Below are positions 44,452 through 56,199 of a stretch of DNA of 64,000 nucleotides, one piece after another. The notes beneath the pieces were generated by a model. The model was not told where the DNA came from. It saw only the letters and a list, made by a program, of their open reading frames with translations, and made no database searches. How positions within the stretch are numbered: position 1 is the first letter of the stretch; every line of letters begins with the position of its first letter. The stretch is from Ailanthus altissimus (Eukaryota; Streptophyta; Magnoliopsida; Sapindales; Simaroubaceae): contig OX327690.1 in the NCBI GenBank assembly GCA_946807835.1, forward strand, positions 16,526,501-16,590,500. Reading direction: 5' to 3'. The translations under genes were made by a program, and so were the position numbers.

Positions 44452-47136
44452 ATCAGCAAATGTTTGAGCAATTTGAGAATTAACAGACTCTTGTTTTTCA
44501 ATGAATGTATGTACGGTTTCTTCAAGATTTTTCCTTGGAGGTGGGACATATGGTGCATAACCTTGATGATTTTGAAAATTTTGGTGTAGTTGGAAAGGTG
44601 GTTGTGAAGCCTGTGCTTGAGTGTCATTTCTCCAACTAAAATTCGGGTGATTTTGCCATCCAGGATTATAGTTTTATGAATATGGGTTATTGTTTGACCG
44701 CTTGAACGTGTTTAGAACGTTGGCTTGTTCATGGAGACATTCCCTAAATGTAGGCAAAGTTGGGCAATCATTGGTAGAGTGATCATGGGTTTCATAAATG
44801 TGACACACAATTTCTTGAACAGATTTTATTTGACCACTCTTTTTCATTTCTAAGGTTTCGACTTTTCAATCAAGGGATGCTAATTTGGCTTGAAGGTCAT
44901 GATCTTCCCTAAGATGATAAATACCCCCACTAGATGTAGTAGTTTGATTTTTGCTAGGTGCCTCACAGGTACCAGTAGTGTCCCAATTTTGAGCATTTTC
45001 TACTAGTAAGTCAAGATAGTTCATTGCCTTTTCTGGGTCTTTTTCCTCAAATGTTCCATTACACATCATTTCTATCATTTGCCTAACTTAGGGTGTTAAG
45101 CCCTCATAGAAATTTGAGACTACTCTCCATGTTTCAAAACCATGATGGGGACAGGTATTAAGTAATTCTTTATACCTTTCCTAACATTGGTAAAGGGTCT
45201 CTCCTGGTTTTTGGGCAAAAGTGGTGATTTTTCTTTTGAAAGAATTTGTTCTATGGGAAGGAAAAAACTTTTTTAAGAATTGTTGTTGCATCTCATCCCA
45301 TAAAGAAATGGATCCTGGCCTAAGGTTTTGCAACCATGTTTTAGCTTTATCTTTTAAAGAAAAAGGAAAAAGTTTAAGTCGAATTATGTTCATGCTACAA
45401 TTTTAATCATTATATGTGTTACACACTTCTTCAAATTCTCTTAGATGTAGATAATGGTTCTCTGCATCTAAGCCATGAAAAGTGGGTAAAAGTTGGATAA
45501 TATCTGGCTTAAAATTAAAATGAGTTGCATCCGGAGGAAAAATTAAGCAAGATAGTGCATGATAAGGCGTAATTGTATAAACTATTTTATCTTCCTAACT
45601 TGATATTTGTTCAAATTATCTCAATAATTGGGCTATTTATGCATATTAATGTTGTTTTATAGGTTGAAGCATTATCGGAGCAAAAATACCGGAAAACGGA
45701 CGCAAATTGGAGCATTAGAGATAAAAATACGAATGGAGGCACTGTTTGCTACAGTGCAGCGCCGCAGCACTGGATTTCAGCGCCGCGGCGCCGATTGCAG
45801 AAAGTGAGCGCCGCAGCGCCAAATCGCAGCGCTGCGGCGCCGGGACCTGGACAACAAAATGTGACAGGTTCCTGAAAATCAGGAAACCCAAAAGCAACCC
45901 AAAATGCGCCCTAATTCCGTGCTTTTACCTATTTATTTGCTCAAAACTTACATTTTGAAGGGGACTCCAGCTGGGACAGCAGCTGGAAACACAAAGAAAC
46001 ACCTAACTTCTAAGTTTGAAGAAATCAAAGAAGAGGGAAGCAAGCTTCAACAACAAAGACATTTGACAGGGATGTCTTCTTTGCTTTGATTCTTTACTTG
46101 TTGTAAGATGTTTAGTTTACATGTATTGATGGAATTAGCTTCAAGATTGTATAGTTTAATGATGAACTAATTTCGTTCATCTAGGATTACATCCTTGAAC
46201 TCATTATGTGATTGATTTTAGTTCTCTCTTTTATGGTATTAATTCAGCTTTTGATATAGTCATTGTGCTTGTGCTTAATGCTATTTGATTACTTGGCCAG
46301 TAGTTAAATTGATCTAGAAATGCTTAAATAAACTTGACAAAGGCATTTAGGTATTTAGTCTTAAGCATAATGATGCATGATCATAGTGTAGTACACTTGA
46401 GTTTCATATGAGATAGACATATACTCATAAGGCATGTATGGCTCATAAAACTTGTGCTTAATGAATTTTGTTCAATTTATTTATCATAGACATATAGATA
46501 TTTGATTGGATGGAATAGATTCACTTGACTTGCAAAAGAGGCTTGTGATGTGGTAAGTGTTTTGGTCAATATATCAAGTTGAGAACCAATAGACCTAAAA
46601 GAGATTCTGCTGAATTTATTTGCATAATAGGGGATAGTTTGTAATCCTAGGATTTCTCTTATTGAATTTAACTTGTTCATAATTTAGTTTATCGCTTAGC
46701 ATAATTAAGTTGTTCTTTTACTTGAGTAGTTTAATGTCATACATTAAATCATTTTCTGGATAATAGTAGAAAGACACTATTTCAGTACTTAAACTAGAAA
46801 AGATAAATCATTCTCTGTGGGATCGTCACTTTTCTCATCATATATTACTTGTTGCGACAACGTGCACTTGCGCTAATTTGTGTTATAGAAAACACACAAC
46901 AGTGCACCGGTTCGTGTAGGGTTCATATAGTCTCTAAGTGTCCTAGGTCGGTTATGGTCATTATGTTGAGACTGATTGTCCCCTGGGTCTATAAGTCCCT
47001 TAGTTTGATTTTCGCTCATGGTGTTACTTGGTGAAGAATGAGAAGATGAAGGAGAATCTAATAAATTATCAAAGGAAGTTTCAAAATTACCTTTCACTAA
47101 ACGATGAGAATTAGGATCTCGAAACCATCCGCTCAT
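44452..47136 (-). pseudogene. Gypsy-1 gag, interrupted by solo LTR F2
   Basis: The start is placed at ATG 47136 (MSGWFRDPNSHRLVKG), ~380 bases after the primer site. An in-frame ATG at 47193 adds only a hydrophobic run. TLRDYMNPTRTGA is followed, after F2, by the retrotransposon gag domain (MNIIRLKLFPFSLKDKAKTW, LQNLRPGSISLWDEMQQQFL). A knuckle near 44780-44815 reads CHIYETHDHSTNDC, with the second Cys again Tyr. The frame is shared with pol and has about four stops (near 45181, 45090, 44866 and 44680). Confidence 0.88.
45560..46901 (+). repeat. Solo LTR F2 in Gypsy-1 gag
   Basis: Same family as F1: TGATAAGGCG start, ACACACAACA end. Perfect GTGCA duplications lie at 45555-45559 and 46902-46906. 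Removal joins MNPTRTGA to the following gag domain in frame. Compared with F1 it lacks ~40 bases of the CTACAGTG hairpin segment, and its GC-rich block is at 45741-45845. It is antisense to Gypsy-1. Confidence 0.96.
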
Positions 47137-47289
47137 AAAAAGAAATAAAACGAAATACAATAACAATAAATAATACAAATAAAAGAAAAACAAATATTAA
47201 ACACAAGTAAATAAAATAGGAAAAACTAAAAGCAAAATAAAGATAAATAATTAGAAGTTAGATTAGTAATGTTAGATTATATAATAAAC

Positions 47290-47475
47290 AGAATAATAAA
47301 TAAAGTACGTTAAGAGGCTCGGCCTTTCATGAAAATAAAAAGCGAAAATAAAAACAGAATAATAAATAAAGCACGTTAGGAGGCTCGGCCTTCTATAAAA
47401 ATAAAAAGAAAAAAATAAAAAGTAAATAATAAATAAAGTAAAGCACGTTAGGAGGCTTAGCCTTCCATGAAAATA
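47290..47475 (-). repeat. Three tandem repeats in the Gypsy-1 leader
   Basis: A ~65-72 base unit containing AAAGCACGTTAGGAGGCTCG followed by GCCTTCTATGAAAATAAAA occurs three times, centred near 47310, 47376 and 47450. It lies between the primer site and gag. The hydrophobic frame across it (47272-47499) is a by-product of the repeat. Confidence 0.85.
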
Positions 47476-47519
47476 AAATAAACAAACAAATAACAACAAA
47501 ACAAAATATTAATTTTACC

Positions 47520-47537
47520 TCCCCGGCAACGGCGCCA
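47520..47537 (-). other. Gypsy-1 primer binding site (tRNA-Asp type)
   Basis: The minus strand reads TGGCGCCGTTGCCGGGGA, the 18-base site used by Athila/Tat-like elements, six bases from the LTR end. Confidence 0.95.
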
Positions 47538-47543
47538 AAAACT

Positions 47544-49045
47544 TGACACATCTAGAATATAGGAGTTTATTCCCAAGTGCATGATTGTCAAAGTAATAAA
47601 TAACCCGATGAGAACGGGGTTGATCCACAGGGAAGTAGAATTAAAATTATAAATTATAAACACTTTTAAGATAATTAATGCAGCATAAGATATTTGCAAA
47701 TATTAATTCAATTAACCAATTCATATAAAACGCTAAGGTTCGAGGGATCTACTCTTGGCATAAGAAGTAAGAATCTATTTAACTTTTTTTTATAACTCAA
47801 TTGGAATCCTAACACAAATGAGGTTCCAACAGGAAAATATAACAATTAAAGTTCATCATCATTTATATATTGATTAGTATTTATTTCTATCAATTATTAT
47901 ACACCAAATCTTATAAATGAGTTCAAGTATTTATTATGCCAATCTTTATATTTGTCTACAATAAATCAAGACTCCCACTTTACAAGAAAGGTTATATACA
48001 CCAAATTTTATAAATGGGTTTAAGAATTTATTGTGCCAAGTATAAGGTTTGTTAATAATAAATCAAGAATCACCATTTTTAGAAGAAAAAAGTATTAATT
48101 CTACAAACAAAATAAATACATCATATATAAACTTGCATAACTTAAGAATGAAACATTAAATTCATGAATAAATATTAAACATATCTTATTACCTTACCAA
48201 GAGCTTCACCCTTTCACCTTAGCTTAAAGAAAATTATTTGGACATAATAAAACTAAAGAAAAACCAAGAGCTTCACCCTTTCACCTTAGCTTAAAGAAAA
48301 TTATTTGGACATAATAAAACTAAAGAAAAAGAAAAGAAATGGAAGAAGAAATAACATGATTTAATAGTAAACAAGAGAAATAAATTTACAAAGAAATGGA
48401 TACAAAGGACAAGTATTTTGAACTCAATTCTAACTTTCTAATTACATGCTTTAGGCATAAACAAGCCAACTATTTATAGAAAAACATAGATAAATCGAGA
48501 CAAATTTGGAGGGAACCACTTGGATGATGAAAGTCAAGAATGGTGGCAAAATAATTTGCATTGATTATCACTAGGGCACCCACTTGATTATCCAATTTGG
48601 AATTAATGTGATCCTAATTAGCTGTCACTCAAAACATCAAAGTTGTAGATACATCTCTTATCTTTCTAAATTGAGTGATCTCATACGTATTAGATACGTA
48701 TTTCTATAGTTATGGGCCAAATACTGATGACTATTCAATCTGGGCCTATACTGCAGATCAGTTCTGTTCTAGGCCATTTTTACCCTCTAAACCCTCGAAT
48801 TTCAAATGATTTGTGAAATATAATATGTTAGCCCATTGAGTCAGATCTTCATAGGATTAAGAATCACTCTAATTGGATCTTTAGGTAGAAAGTTATGCCC
48901 ATTTTACTGAACCTACCACAAAACAGTTAAAAGATAATTAAGTACAATATTGTAAACATACTTAAGTTAAGAAAATTAAATACACTAGTAATACAAAACA
49001 ATCATGTAAAACTCTTATTAAATGTGTAATTTCAAGTGTTCATCA
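47544..49045 (-). repeat. Gypsy-1 5' LTR
   Basis: On the minus strand it starts TGATGAACACTTGAAATT (49045) and ends GATGTGTCA (47544). It carries a 67-base tandem duplication at about 48197-48330 (CCAAGAGCTTCACCCTTTCA repeated), which the 3' LTR and the solo copy lack. The TACTT duplication follows at 49046-49050. Confidence 0.95.
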
Positions 49046-50312
49046 TACTTAATATTTAAATATTGACAAGTGCATATCCTAATGGATCTTGAAACAAATT
49101 TTTGGTTTGTTGGAATTTCTTAGACTAAATTGTTCAATCCAATACGCAATCTCAGTGTACAAGCAGTACACATCATATTATGAGACTCTTTATGTCCATA
49201 CGCAATTTGTCATATGAAACTTCTCCATACATCCATAAACAATGTCCCATACACATGTCATGAATATTACAAAACGGTGCATTAGATTATACAAGTTGAG
49301 ATTATAACAAACCTGTATAATCCCTCTATCATTTATATCCTAGAAGACCGGAGACAAAGATAAACACCGTAAAATCTCTATATGCTTGACCGTAAACTTA
49401 TCTACAGATTCATATTTTAATAAATAATATCTACAAGTACTTTTACGATATTATTTATCCCTAAGGAAAACTTATTTCTCGAGTTTTACAGCTTATAGCC
49501 ATAAGACTTTTTGAAACACAATCTTAGTGCATCAAGATATATTCTCACCTAAATGAGCTAATGGATTCCATATCTACGCACACTAAACTCTATGAGCATC
49601 GGACCATACCCAGCGACACCCAGCGGTCAGACCATGAAAAGTTTCTGACATGTGTGAAACCAAAGTATGGTGGATTACTTACAAGCCCACTGTGACACTC
49701 AGGTCAAAGGATCACAAATACCACTCAACTTAAGAAGACTCTCCATTGATGGCTTGTGTGATGTCTATTAGAGGTCCTTTTGAGTCTGTTCAGTATCCAG
49801 TCCTCACTAAATACCTGTATCTCTATAGGAGCTTTCGCTAATCTCATGGTTTGCTAAGATTAACTATTTGAACCATCCAGATATAGACATATAATGATCT
49901 ATATATAATAAAGTATTTATCGATAGACCCGCATCAGTAAAGATAGATCAAGAATATAGTGTTTAAGAACATACTGGATAATGACATTTCTTAGAATCGA
50001 TTATATCTCTTTGCAACTATGTCTTTACTAATATATTCTTAAGTCTTTGTCCCATTTTAGATAAGGTTCTAACTTCTTAGATTTCGTTAACTCTTATAAC
50101 TAGTCAATTCTTAGCAGTGCTAACTCTTAGCACTGATCTAAACTTCTTTAGACCAAATTCGAACTATTTCAGATCATATAATATCTGAAACATTGCAAGT
50201 ATTTTACCATATATTAAATATAATTAGCGATTTTAATGAAATAATGATAATATAAATACAAAATAAATATTTATACATAAAAGAGAATGGCATGTAAGCA
50301 CAAATTCGAACA

Positions 50313-51120
50313 CATTTTTTCCATTCAAGGTAACTAAGATCTCTGCACTATCGTAGTCTTTCTCGTAGACTACTACAACATTACCTTCTTTCTTCTTGTC
50401 CTTCATCATAACCTTCTTTTCTAGAAAATTCTTAATGAAGTGCCATTCTTTCTTACAGCAATAACATTTCCTAGGTTTACCTCTTAACTTTAATCTTGAT
50501 TTCTTCTTATGTTTTTCTTCTCTATAATTAGACCTTCCCCTTACAGTCAACCCATTTACAACATTGGTCTTTGATATTTTCCTTAGTTCCCTTAAGTTCA
50601 GAGCAAAATTAACATCCGTCATTAGTAATGACCCTACTGTCCCGGAAAGTATCAACAAAGTGTTCATAACTTAAAGGAAATAAGATTATTTCTTTATTCT
50701 TATCTTTAATCTTGACATCAATCGTCTCAAGATCGATGATTATATATCTTATTGAAAGAGTTAATATGATCTTTTATTTGTGTACCCTTAGCCATGAGCA
50801 ATTAGTACAACTTCTTATTGATGTACAGATAATTCGTCAAGGACTTTGTCATATAAAGATCATTAAGTTTTTTTCCAAAGATCTATTACTATTTTTTCTC
50901 TAGCAACCCCCCTCAAAACTTCATCACTTAATGAAATAGCTATTGTTATATGAGCCTTTTTTCTTAATGAATTTACAATGTGGATCATGTCTAGATGTTT
51001 TAGGCTTTTTTTTTCTCACTGGTGGTAGTTAAAGTCTCCTCAAGAGCAGAGTCTAACCCTTAATTCACTAGCAAAACTATAACATTAGCTTTCCAAAAGT
51101 TAAAGTTATATGAGTCGCCA
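50313..51120 (-). pseudogene. Copia-4 gag remnant
   Basis: The minus strand carries a gag core with frameshifts (MAKGTQIKDHINSFNKIYNH-like sequence near 50760-50840, then TVGSLLMTDVNF). A lysine-rich linker and a zinc knuckle near 50440-50475 read CYCCKKEWHFIKNF, with the last cysteine replaced by phenylalanine. DYDSAEILVTLNGKN follows and joins the protease at 31182 across X2. The true start is not clear. Confidence 0.75.
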
Positions 51121-51145
51121 CAACCTTAGCTTTGGTACCACTTAT

Positions 51146-51690
51146 TGAAATTCTTCACACACAAGCAATTGAGAATGCAAAATATAAAAGATCAAAGAAG
51201 AAATAGAAAACAAGAAACAAAGCACGATACAAGTATTTATATGGTTCGACAATTGTCTATGTCCATGGTGGATCAAGAAATAGTCTCTTTTATCGAATCA
51301 ATGATCATAAAGATCTTTCTCAATAGAAATGAATACTCTCTTATTGGTTATCATTCTCAAGCCAAAATAACTGCTTATTTATAGCTTTTTATGTTTGAAG
51401 TAAACATGAATTGTCCAAAGAAATAAAGTTTAAGCCTCATAAAATAGGTAAAATCACAAAAGTAATCGTTATTGGCAATACGATGTTCACCTCCCAACGT
51501 TGTAGTGCTAGATTTCTCAAGTGTTTATGCTGCGACACTCCCAAGCCAGCGCTGCAGTACTGAAGGTTCTGACTTCAACGCTGTAGTGCCAAACTAGTTA
51601 GCGCTGCGACATTGGAATTTCTAACTTTGATGCTGTGACACTCAACCAACCAGCGCCGTCGCTGCCCAGACCTGGCAATTCTCATTTTCT
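51146..51690 (-). repeat. Copia-4 5' LTR with decayed primer site
   Basis: It starts (plus strand) TGAAATTCTTCACACAC, next to GCTTTGGTACCA (51129-51140), a decayed complement of the tRNA-iMet primer site. It matches the 3' remnant at 28584-28830 over ~250 bases. The remaining U3 includes a GC-rich, repetitive segment (51480-51680) with GCGCTGCAGTACTG and CAACGCTGTAGTGCC. The outer end near 51690 is approximate. Confidence 0.72.
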
Positions 51691-51704
51691 TCGACCTTCA
51701 TCTT

Positions 51705-52340
51705 TGAATATAATTTCAATTCTAATTGTAATTTCACTTATGTTAAATAATATCAATTTTAAATCTAATTTTAATTTTAATTACGTTAAATGTTACAATT
51801 TCAATTCTAATTTAATTTCACTTACATTAAATATTATATTTTCAATTTTAATTTTTAAATTCAATTTCAATTATGTTAAATGTTATAATTTCAATTCTAA
51901 TTTTAAATTCAATTTTAATTATGTTAAATGTTATAATTCTAATTCTAATTATAAGTTTAATTTCAATTATGTTAAATGTTGCATTCCAATTCTAATTTGA
52001 AATTATATTCATGTTGAATATTATAATTCTAAATCCAATTTAATTTCAATTAAGTTAAATGTTATAATTTCAATTCTAATTTCAATTACAATTACGTTGA
52101 ATGTTATAATTTCAATTTCGACTTCAATTACATTAAATGATATAATTTCAATTCTAATTTCAATTTCAATTACATTAAATATTATATTGTGTATTCAATT
52201 TTAGTTACAATTACGTTAAATGTTATAATTTCAATTTCAATTATATTAAATTTATAATTGCAATTCTAATTACATTAAATGTTATAATTTCAATTCCATT
52301 TTAATTCTAATTTTAATTACATTAAATATTATAATCTTTA
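51705..52340 (-). repeat. Minisatellite A array, reverse orientation
   Basis: Degenerate tandem copies of a ~35-40 base AT-rich unit. In the orientation defined by the 53021-53895 array, the unit reads AATTGAAATTAGAATTATAA then CATTTAACGT. Here it appears as its complement (ACGTTAAATGTTATAATTTC). Open frames across it are products of a stop-poor repeat. Confidence 0.88.
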
Positions 52341-53020
52341 AAAAAAATTAATTTGTTATATAATTTAGAAATTAGAACTTGAAAAGTTAAGATGGTCCAA
52401 TAAATACCTTAAAAATTATAAAATATTCAAAATATAAATACACTCAAAAATAAATGCTAAAACCAACCAAAATCCTCAATATTACCCAATAGAAAAAGAT
52501 TTTTTTATAAAAAAAAAGAATACCAAAATACAAAAGACATTGTACCAGTTCAGGACATAGGCTAATGATAGAGGTTAATTAGGTATAATATTTTTATGTT
52601 TTAAAGTTAATATTTGTTTGTTGGGTGCACTTTTGGTACATCCGATTATTCTAAATATTCGGATGATGTCAGCTCACTCCCTCAATTAGCTGACAAATGG
52701 TAGCCAATGGAGGGGATTAACCCATTATATTAACTATAGTTATTTAGAATACCTATATAATATCATCATTTTATATTATGTACCATTTTTTTATGATAAC
52801 TATTAACTAACAAATTATGTATAAGTGAAAATATCCTAGATCCTTTGTTGAAGAAATGGGTAAAATAAAATAAGAACACATGCTACGTTAAGTGGGATAA
52901 AACATGCAACAAGTACTTGATGTATTTTGTTTTGTAACAAAAAAATTAACCATGGTAATTTAGGACACTAATAAAATATCATTCCCTCATATTAATGTAA
53001 CTCAAATTAGAATTAATTTT
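52341..53020. other. Non-repeat segment between A arrays
   Basis: AT-rich unique-looking sequence without a supported gene. It includes a less AT-rich stretch near 52610-52720 (GGTACATCCGATTATTC, ATTCGGATGATGTCAGCTCA) with partial inverted complementarity around ATCCGATT/ATTCGGAT. It may be a core of a fold-back element. Confidence 0.4.
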
Positions 53021-53895
53021 GGAATTATAATATTTAACATAATTGACATTGAAATTAAAATTAAAATTAGAATTATAACATTTAACATAATTGAAACTAG
53101 ATTTGGAGTTTAATCAAATTGAAATTGAAATTTGAATTATGACATTTAACGTATTTGAAATTAAAATTATATCATTTAATGTAATTGTAATTGAAATTAA
53201 AATTATATCATTTAATATAATTGTAATTGAAATTGAAATTATAATTATAACATTTAATGTAATTATAATTATAATTATAATATTTAATGTAATTCAAATT
53301 AAATTTAAAATAGGAATTCGAATTATAATAATTAACATAATTGAACTTAAATTTAGAATTAGAATTATGATATTTAATAGAATTGAAATTTAAATTTAAA
53401 TTGAATTTGGAATCGTAACATTTAACGTAATTAAAATTAAAATTAAAATTAGAACTATTCATTTAATGTAATTAGAATTGAAATTATAATATTTAATGTC
53501 ATTGAAATTGAAATTGGATTTGAAATTATAATATTGAAAGTAATTAAAATCGAAATTAGAATTGAAATTATAACAATTTTAATAATTTTAATATAAATTA
53601 GAATTGAAATTATAACATTTAACGAAATTGATATTTAAATTAGAATTGAAATTATACTATTTAATGTAATTTAAATTAGAATTGAAATTATAATATTTAA
53701 TGTAATTTAAATTAGAATTAAAATTATAACATTTACTATAATTAAAATTGAATTTAAATTACATTTGAAATTATAACATTTAACGTAATTGAAATTAAAA
53801 TTATAACATTTAACGTAACTGAAATTAGAATTAATTAAATATTGAATATAATTGAAATTAAATTGAAATTATAAGATTTATTGTAACTAAAAATG
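53021..53895 (+). repeat. Minisatellite A array, forward orientation
   Basis: Tandem degenerate copies of the A unit (AATTGAAATTAGAATTATAA / CATTTAACGTAATTG), opposite to the array at 51705-52340. 53896-54099 after it is AT-rich with AAAAGTGGGGATATGGACAC near 54050. Confidence 0.88.
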
Positions 53896-54099
53896 AATTA
53901 TAAATAATCATGGCTACTAGAAAGTACTTAAATAAAAAAATATATTTATAATTTTATGTAAGTGGAATACGTATTTACACTTATACAATTGGAATCCCTT
54001 ATATTAAATCACATATTTTCAGTAGTAATCGACAACGTGCTAAAAATGTAAAAGTGGGGATATGGACACTTTTCTAAATGAAAACAGTAAGTGGTAAAA

Positions 54100-56195
54100 A
54101 TATGTAGTATATACAGTAGGACGTGTCATATATTAAGTGGGAACATGTAGTATATTAACTGGGAACAAGTAGTATATTGAGTGGGAACATTTAGTATGTT
54201 AAGTGGGAACATGTAGTACAATAAGTAAGAACATTTAGTATATTAAGTGAAAATACATAGTATATTAATTGAGAATATCTAGTATATTAAGTGAGAACAT
54301 TTAATATATTAAGTGAGAATATGCAATATATTAAGTGGGAATATTTAGTATGTTAAGTGTGAACATTTAGTATATTAAGTAAGAATATTTAGAATATTAA
54401 GTAGGAACATTTAGTATATTAAATAGAATACGTAGTATGTTAAGTGAGAACATATAATATGTTAAGTGAGAACGCGTAGTATATTAAATGAGAACATTTA
54501 GTATATTAAATGAGAATATTTAGTATATAATATATTCCTACTTAATATACTAAATGTTCTCATTTAATATACTACATGTTTCCACTTGATAAACTATATA
54601 TTTCCACTTAATATACTCCATGTTCTCACTTAACATACTAAATATTCTCGCTTAATATACTAAATATTCTCACTTAACATACTATATGTTTTTACTTAAT
54701 ATATTACGTGTTCCGACTTAATATATTAAATGTCTCGCTTAATATACTACTTGTTCCCACTTAATACACTATCTGTTCTCACTTAACATACTAAATGTTC
54801 TCATTACTATGTTCCCACTTAATATACTAAATATTCTTACTTAATATACTATATGTCTCCACTTAATATACTACGTGTTCTTACTTAATATACTAAATGT
54901 TCTCACTTAATATACTGCTTGTTCCTATGTAATATTATACATGTTCCTACTTAATAGACTAAATATTTTCACTTAATATATTACGTGTTCCCACTTAATA
55001 TACTAAATATTCTCACTTAATATACTACGTGTTCCAACTTACTATACTACATGTTCTTACTTAATATACAACACGTTCTCACTGAACATACTACGTGTTC
55101 CCATCATTAAGTTGGAACATTTAGTATGTTAAGTGAAAATATATAGTATGTTAAGTGAAAACATATAGTATGTTAAGTGGGAACACGTAGTATATTATGT
55201 GAAAATGCGTAGTATATTAAGTAGGAACATTTAGTATATTAAGTGGGAACACATAATATATTAAGTAGGAACATTTAGTATATTAAGTGGGAACACATAA
55301 TATATTAAGTAGAAACATTTAATATATTAAGTGGGAACAAGTAGTATATTAAGTGAAAATATTTAGTATATTAAGTGGGAATATTTTAGTTTAAGCAAAA
55401 ATGTTTAGTATGTTAAGTAGGAACAAAGAGCATATTAAGTGGAAACATTTAGTATATAATATATTCACACTTAATATACTAAATGTTCCCACTTAATATA
55501 CTACATGTTCTCACTTAACATATTTATATATTCTCACTTAACACACTACATGTTTCCACTTAACATATTAAATATTCCTACTTAATATATAATATGTTCC
55601 CATTTAATATACTACGTGTTCTCATTTAATATATTAAATATTTCCACTTAATATACAATGTGTTCTCACTTAATATACCACATGTTCTCACTTAATATAC
55701 TACGTGTTCCAACTTAATATACTAAATGTTCCCACTTAATATACTACTTGTTCTCACTTAATATACTACTTGTTCCCACTTAATATACTACTTATTCCCA
55801 CGTAATATTCTACATGTTCCCACATAATAGACTAAATATTTTCACTTAATATACTATGTATTCTCACTTAATATACTAAATGTTTCCACTTAATATGCTA
55901 AATGTTCCCAATTAACATACTACGTTTTCCTACTTAACATATTATATATTCTCACTTAACATACTACACACTCTCACTTAACATACTAAATGTTCCCATT
56001 TAATATACCAATTGTTTTCACTTAATATACTACATATTCTCACTTAATATACTATATGTTCTCACTTAACATACTAAAAGTTAACATTTAATAAATTACG
56101 TGTTTTCACTTAATATACTAAATATTCTCACTTAATATGCTACTGTTCTCACTTAATATACTACGTGTTCCCACTTAACATATTAAATGTTTTCA
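54100..56195. repeat. Minisatellite B arrays in four alternating orientations
   Basis: The unit is about 22-23 bases (AGTATATTAAGTGGGAACAT then TT). It runs forward at ~54110-54535, reversed at ~54540-55100, forward at ~55105-55455 and reversed at ~55460-56190. Two turning points share the sequence TTTAGTATATAATATATTC (about 54517-54536 and 55449-55468). Neighbouring blocks are long inverted repeats of each other and could fold into extended hairpins. Confidence 0.92.
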
Positions 56196-56199
56196 TTTT

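Larger units (their letters stand above)
34596..49045 (-). mobile_element. Gypsy-1: Athila/Tat-like element with captured LOG and a Cys-rich ORF
   Basis: Target duplication TACTT lies at both ends (34591-34595 and 49046-49050). A tRNA-Asp primer site (47520-47537) adjoins the 5' LTR, and a purine tract (36010-36021) lies on the 3' LTR side. After removing two inserted solo LTRs with their duplications, gag-protease-RT-RNase H-integrase reads in one frame from 47136 to about 38000. The lengths removed (2487 and 1347 bases) are multiples of three. Between integrase and the purine tract are two extra genes in sense orientation: a Cys-rich ORF and a LOG pseudogene. Confidence 0.95.
31183..50312 (-). 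repeat. Solo LTR X2 (Copia-3 LTR family), itself a target of other insertions
   Basis: The pieces 31183-31918, 34530-34595 and 49046-50312 are consecutive parts of one minus-strand LTR of the Copia-3 family. 49060-49930 matches the complement of 17500-16600, and CATGTAAGCACAAATTCGAA near 50291-50310 is the complement of the LTR start. It splits Copia-4 between gag and protease. CATTA (31178-31182) and CATTT (50313-50317) are a probable one-mismatch target duplication. LTR D and Gypsy-1 are inserted in it. Confidence 0.82.
28584..51690 (-). mobile_element. Copia-4: minus-strand element carrying a deep nest of insertions
   Basis: Its own parts are a 3' LTR remnant (28584-28830), integrase (28835-29513), protease/pre-integrase (30754-31182), gag (50313-51120), a decayed primer site (51129-51140) and a 5' LTR (51146 to ~51690). 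Protein sequence continues across both interruptions: KLWHMNYVID joins DVLGKENIQPLRF across solo LTR H, and LVTLNGKN joins KWILDSSCTYHM across solo LTR X2. RT and RNase H are absent; integrase runs straight into the 3' LTR remnant, which points to an internal deletion. Confidence 0.85.

Noticed and set aside
47272..47499. Hydrophobic 75-codon frame that could be a membrane protein
   Set aside because: It exactly follows the three leader tandem repeats of Gypsy-1 between primer site and gag.
34596..49045. Endogenous pararetrovirus instead of Gypsy
   Set aside because: It has LTRs, a tRNA-Asp primer site, a full integrase with zinc domain and a 5-base target duplication. These are features of an LTR retrotransposon, not an integrated pararetrovirus.
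51635..52000. Asn/Phe-rich open frame of 121 codons, and similar frames at 53139-53393, 53208-53462, 56165-56362, 57029-57352, 57877-58278 and 58064-58321
   Set aside because: They follow the period of the A minisatellite, occur on both strands and have no domain; stop-poor repeats give such frames by chance.
54100..56195. CRISPR-like pattern of short repeats
   Set aside because: Repeats are directly adjacent without unique spacers, flip orientation, and the sequence is plant nuclear; there are no cas genes.
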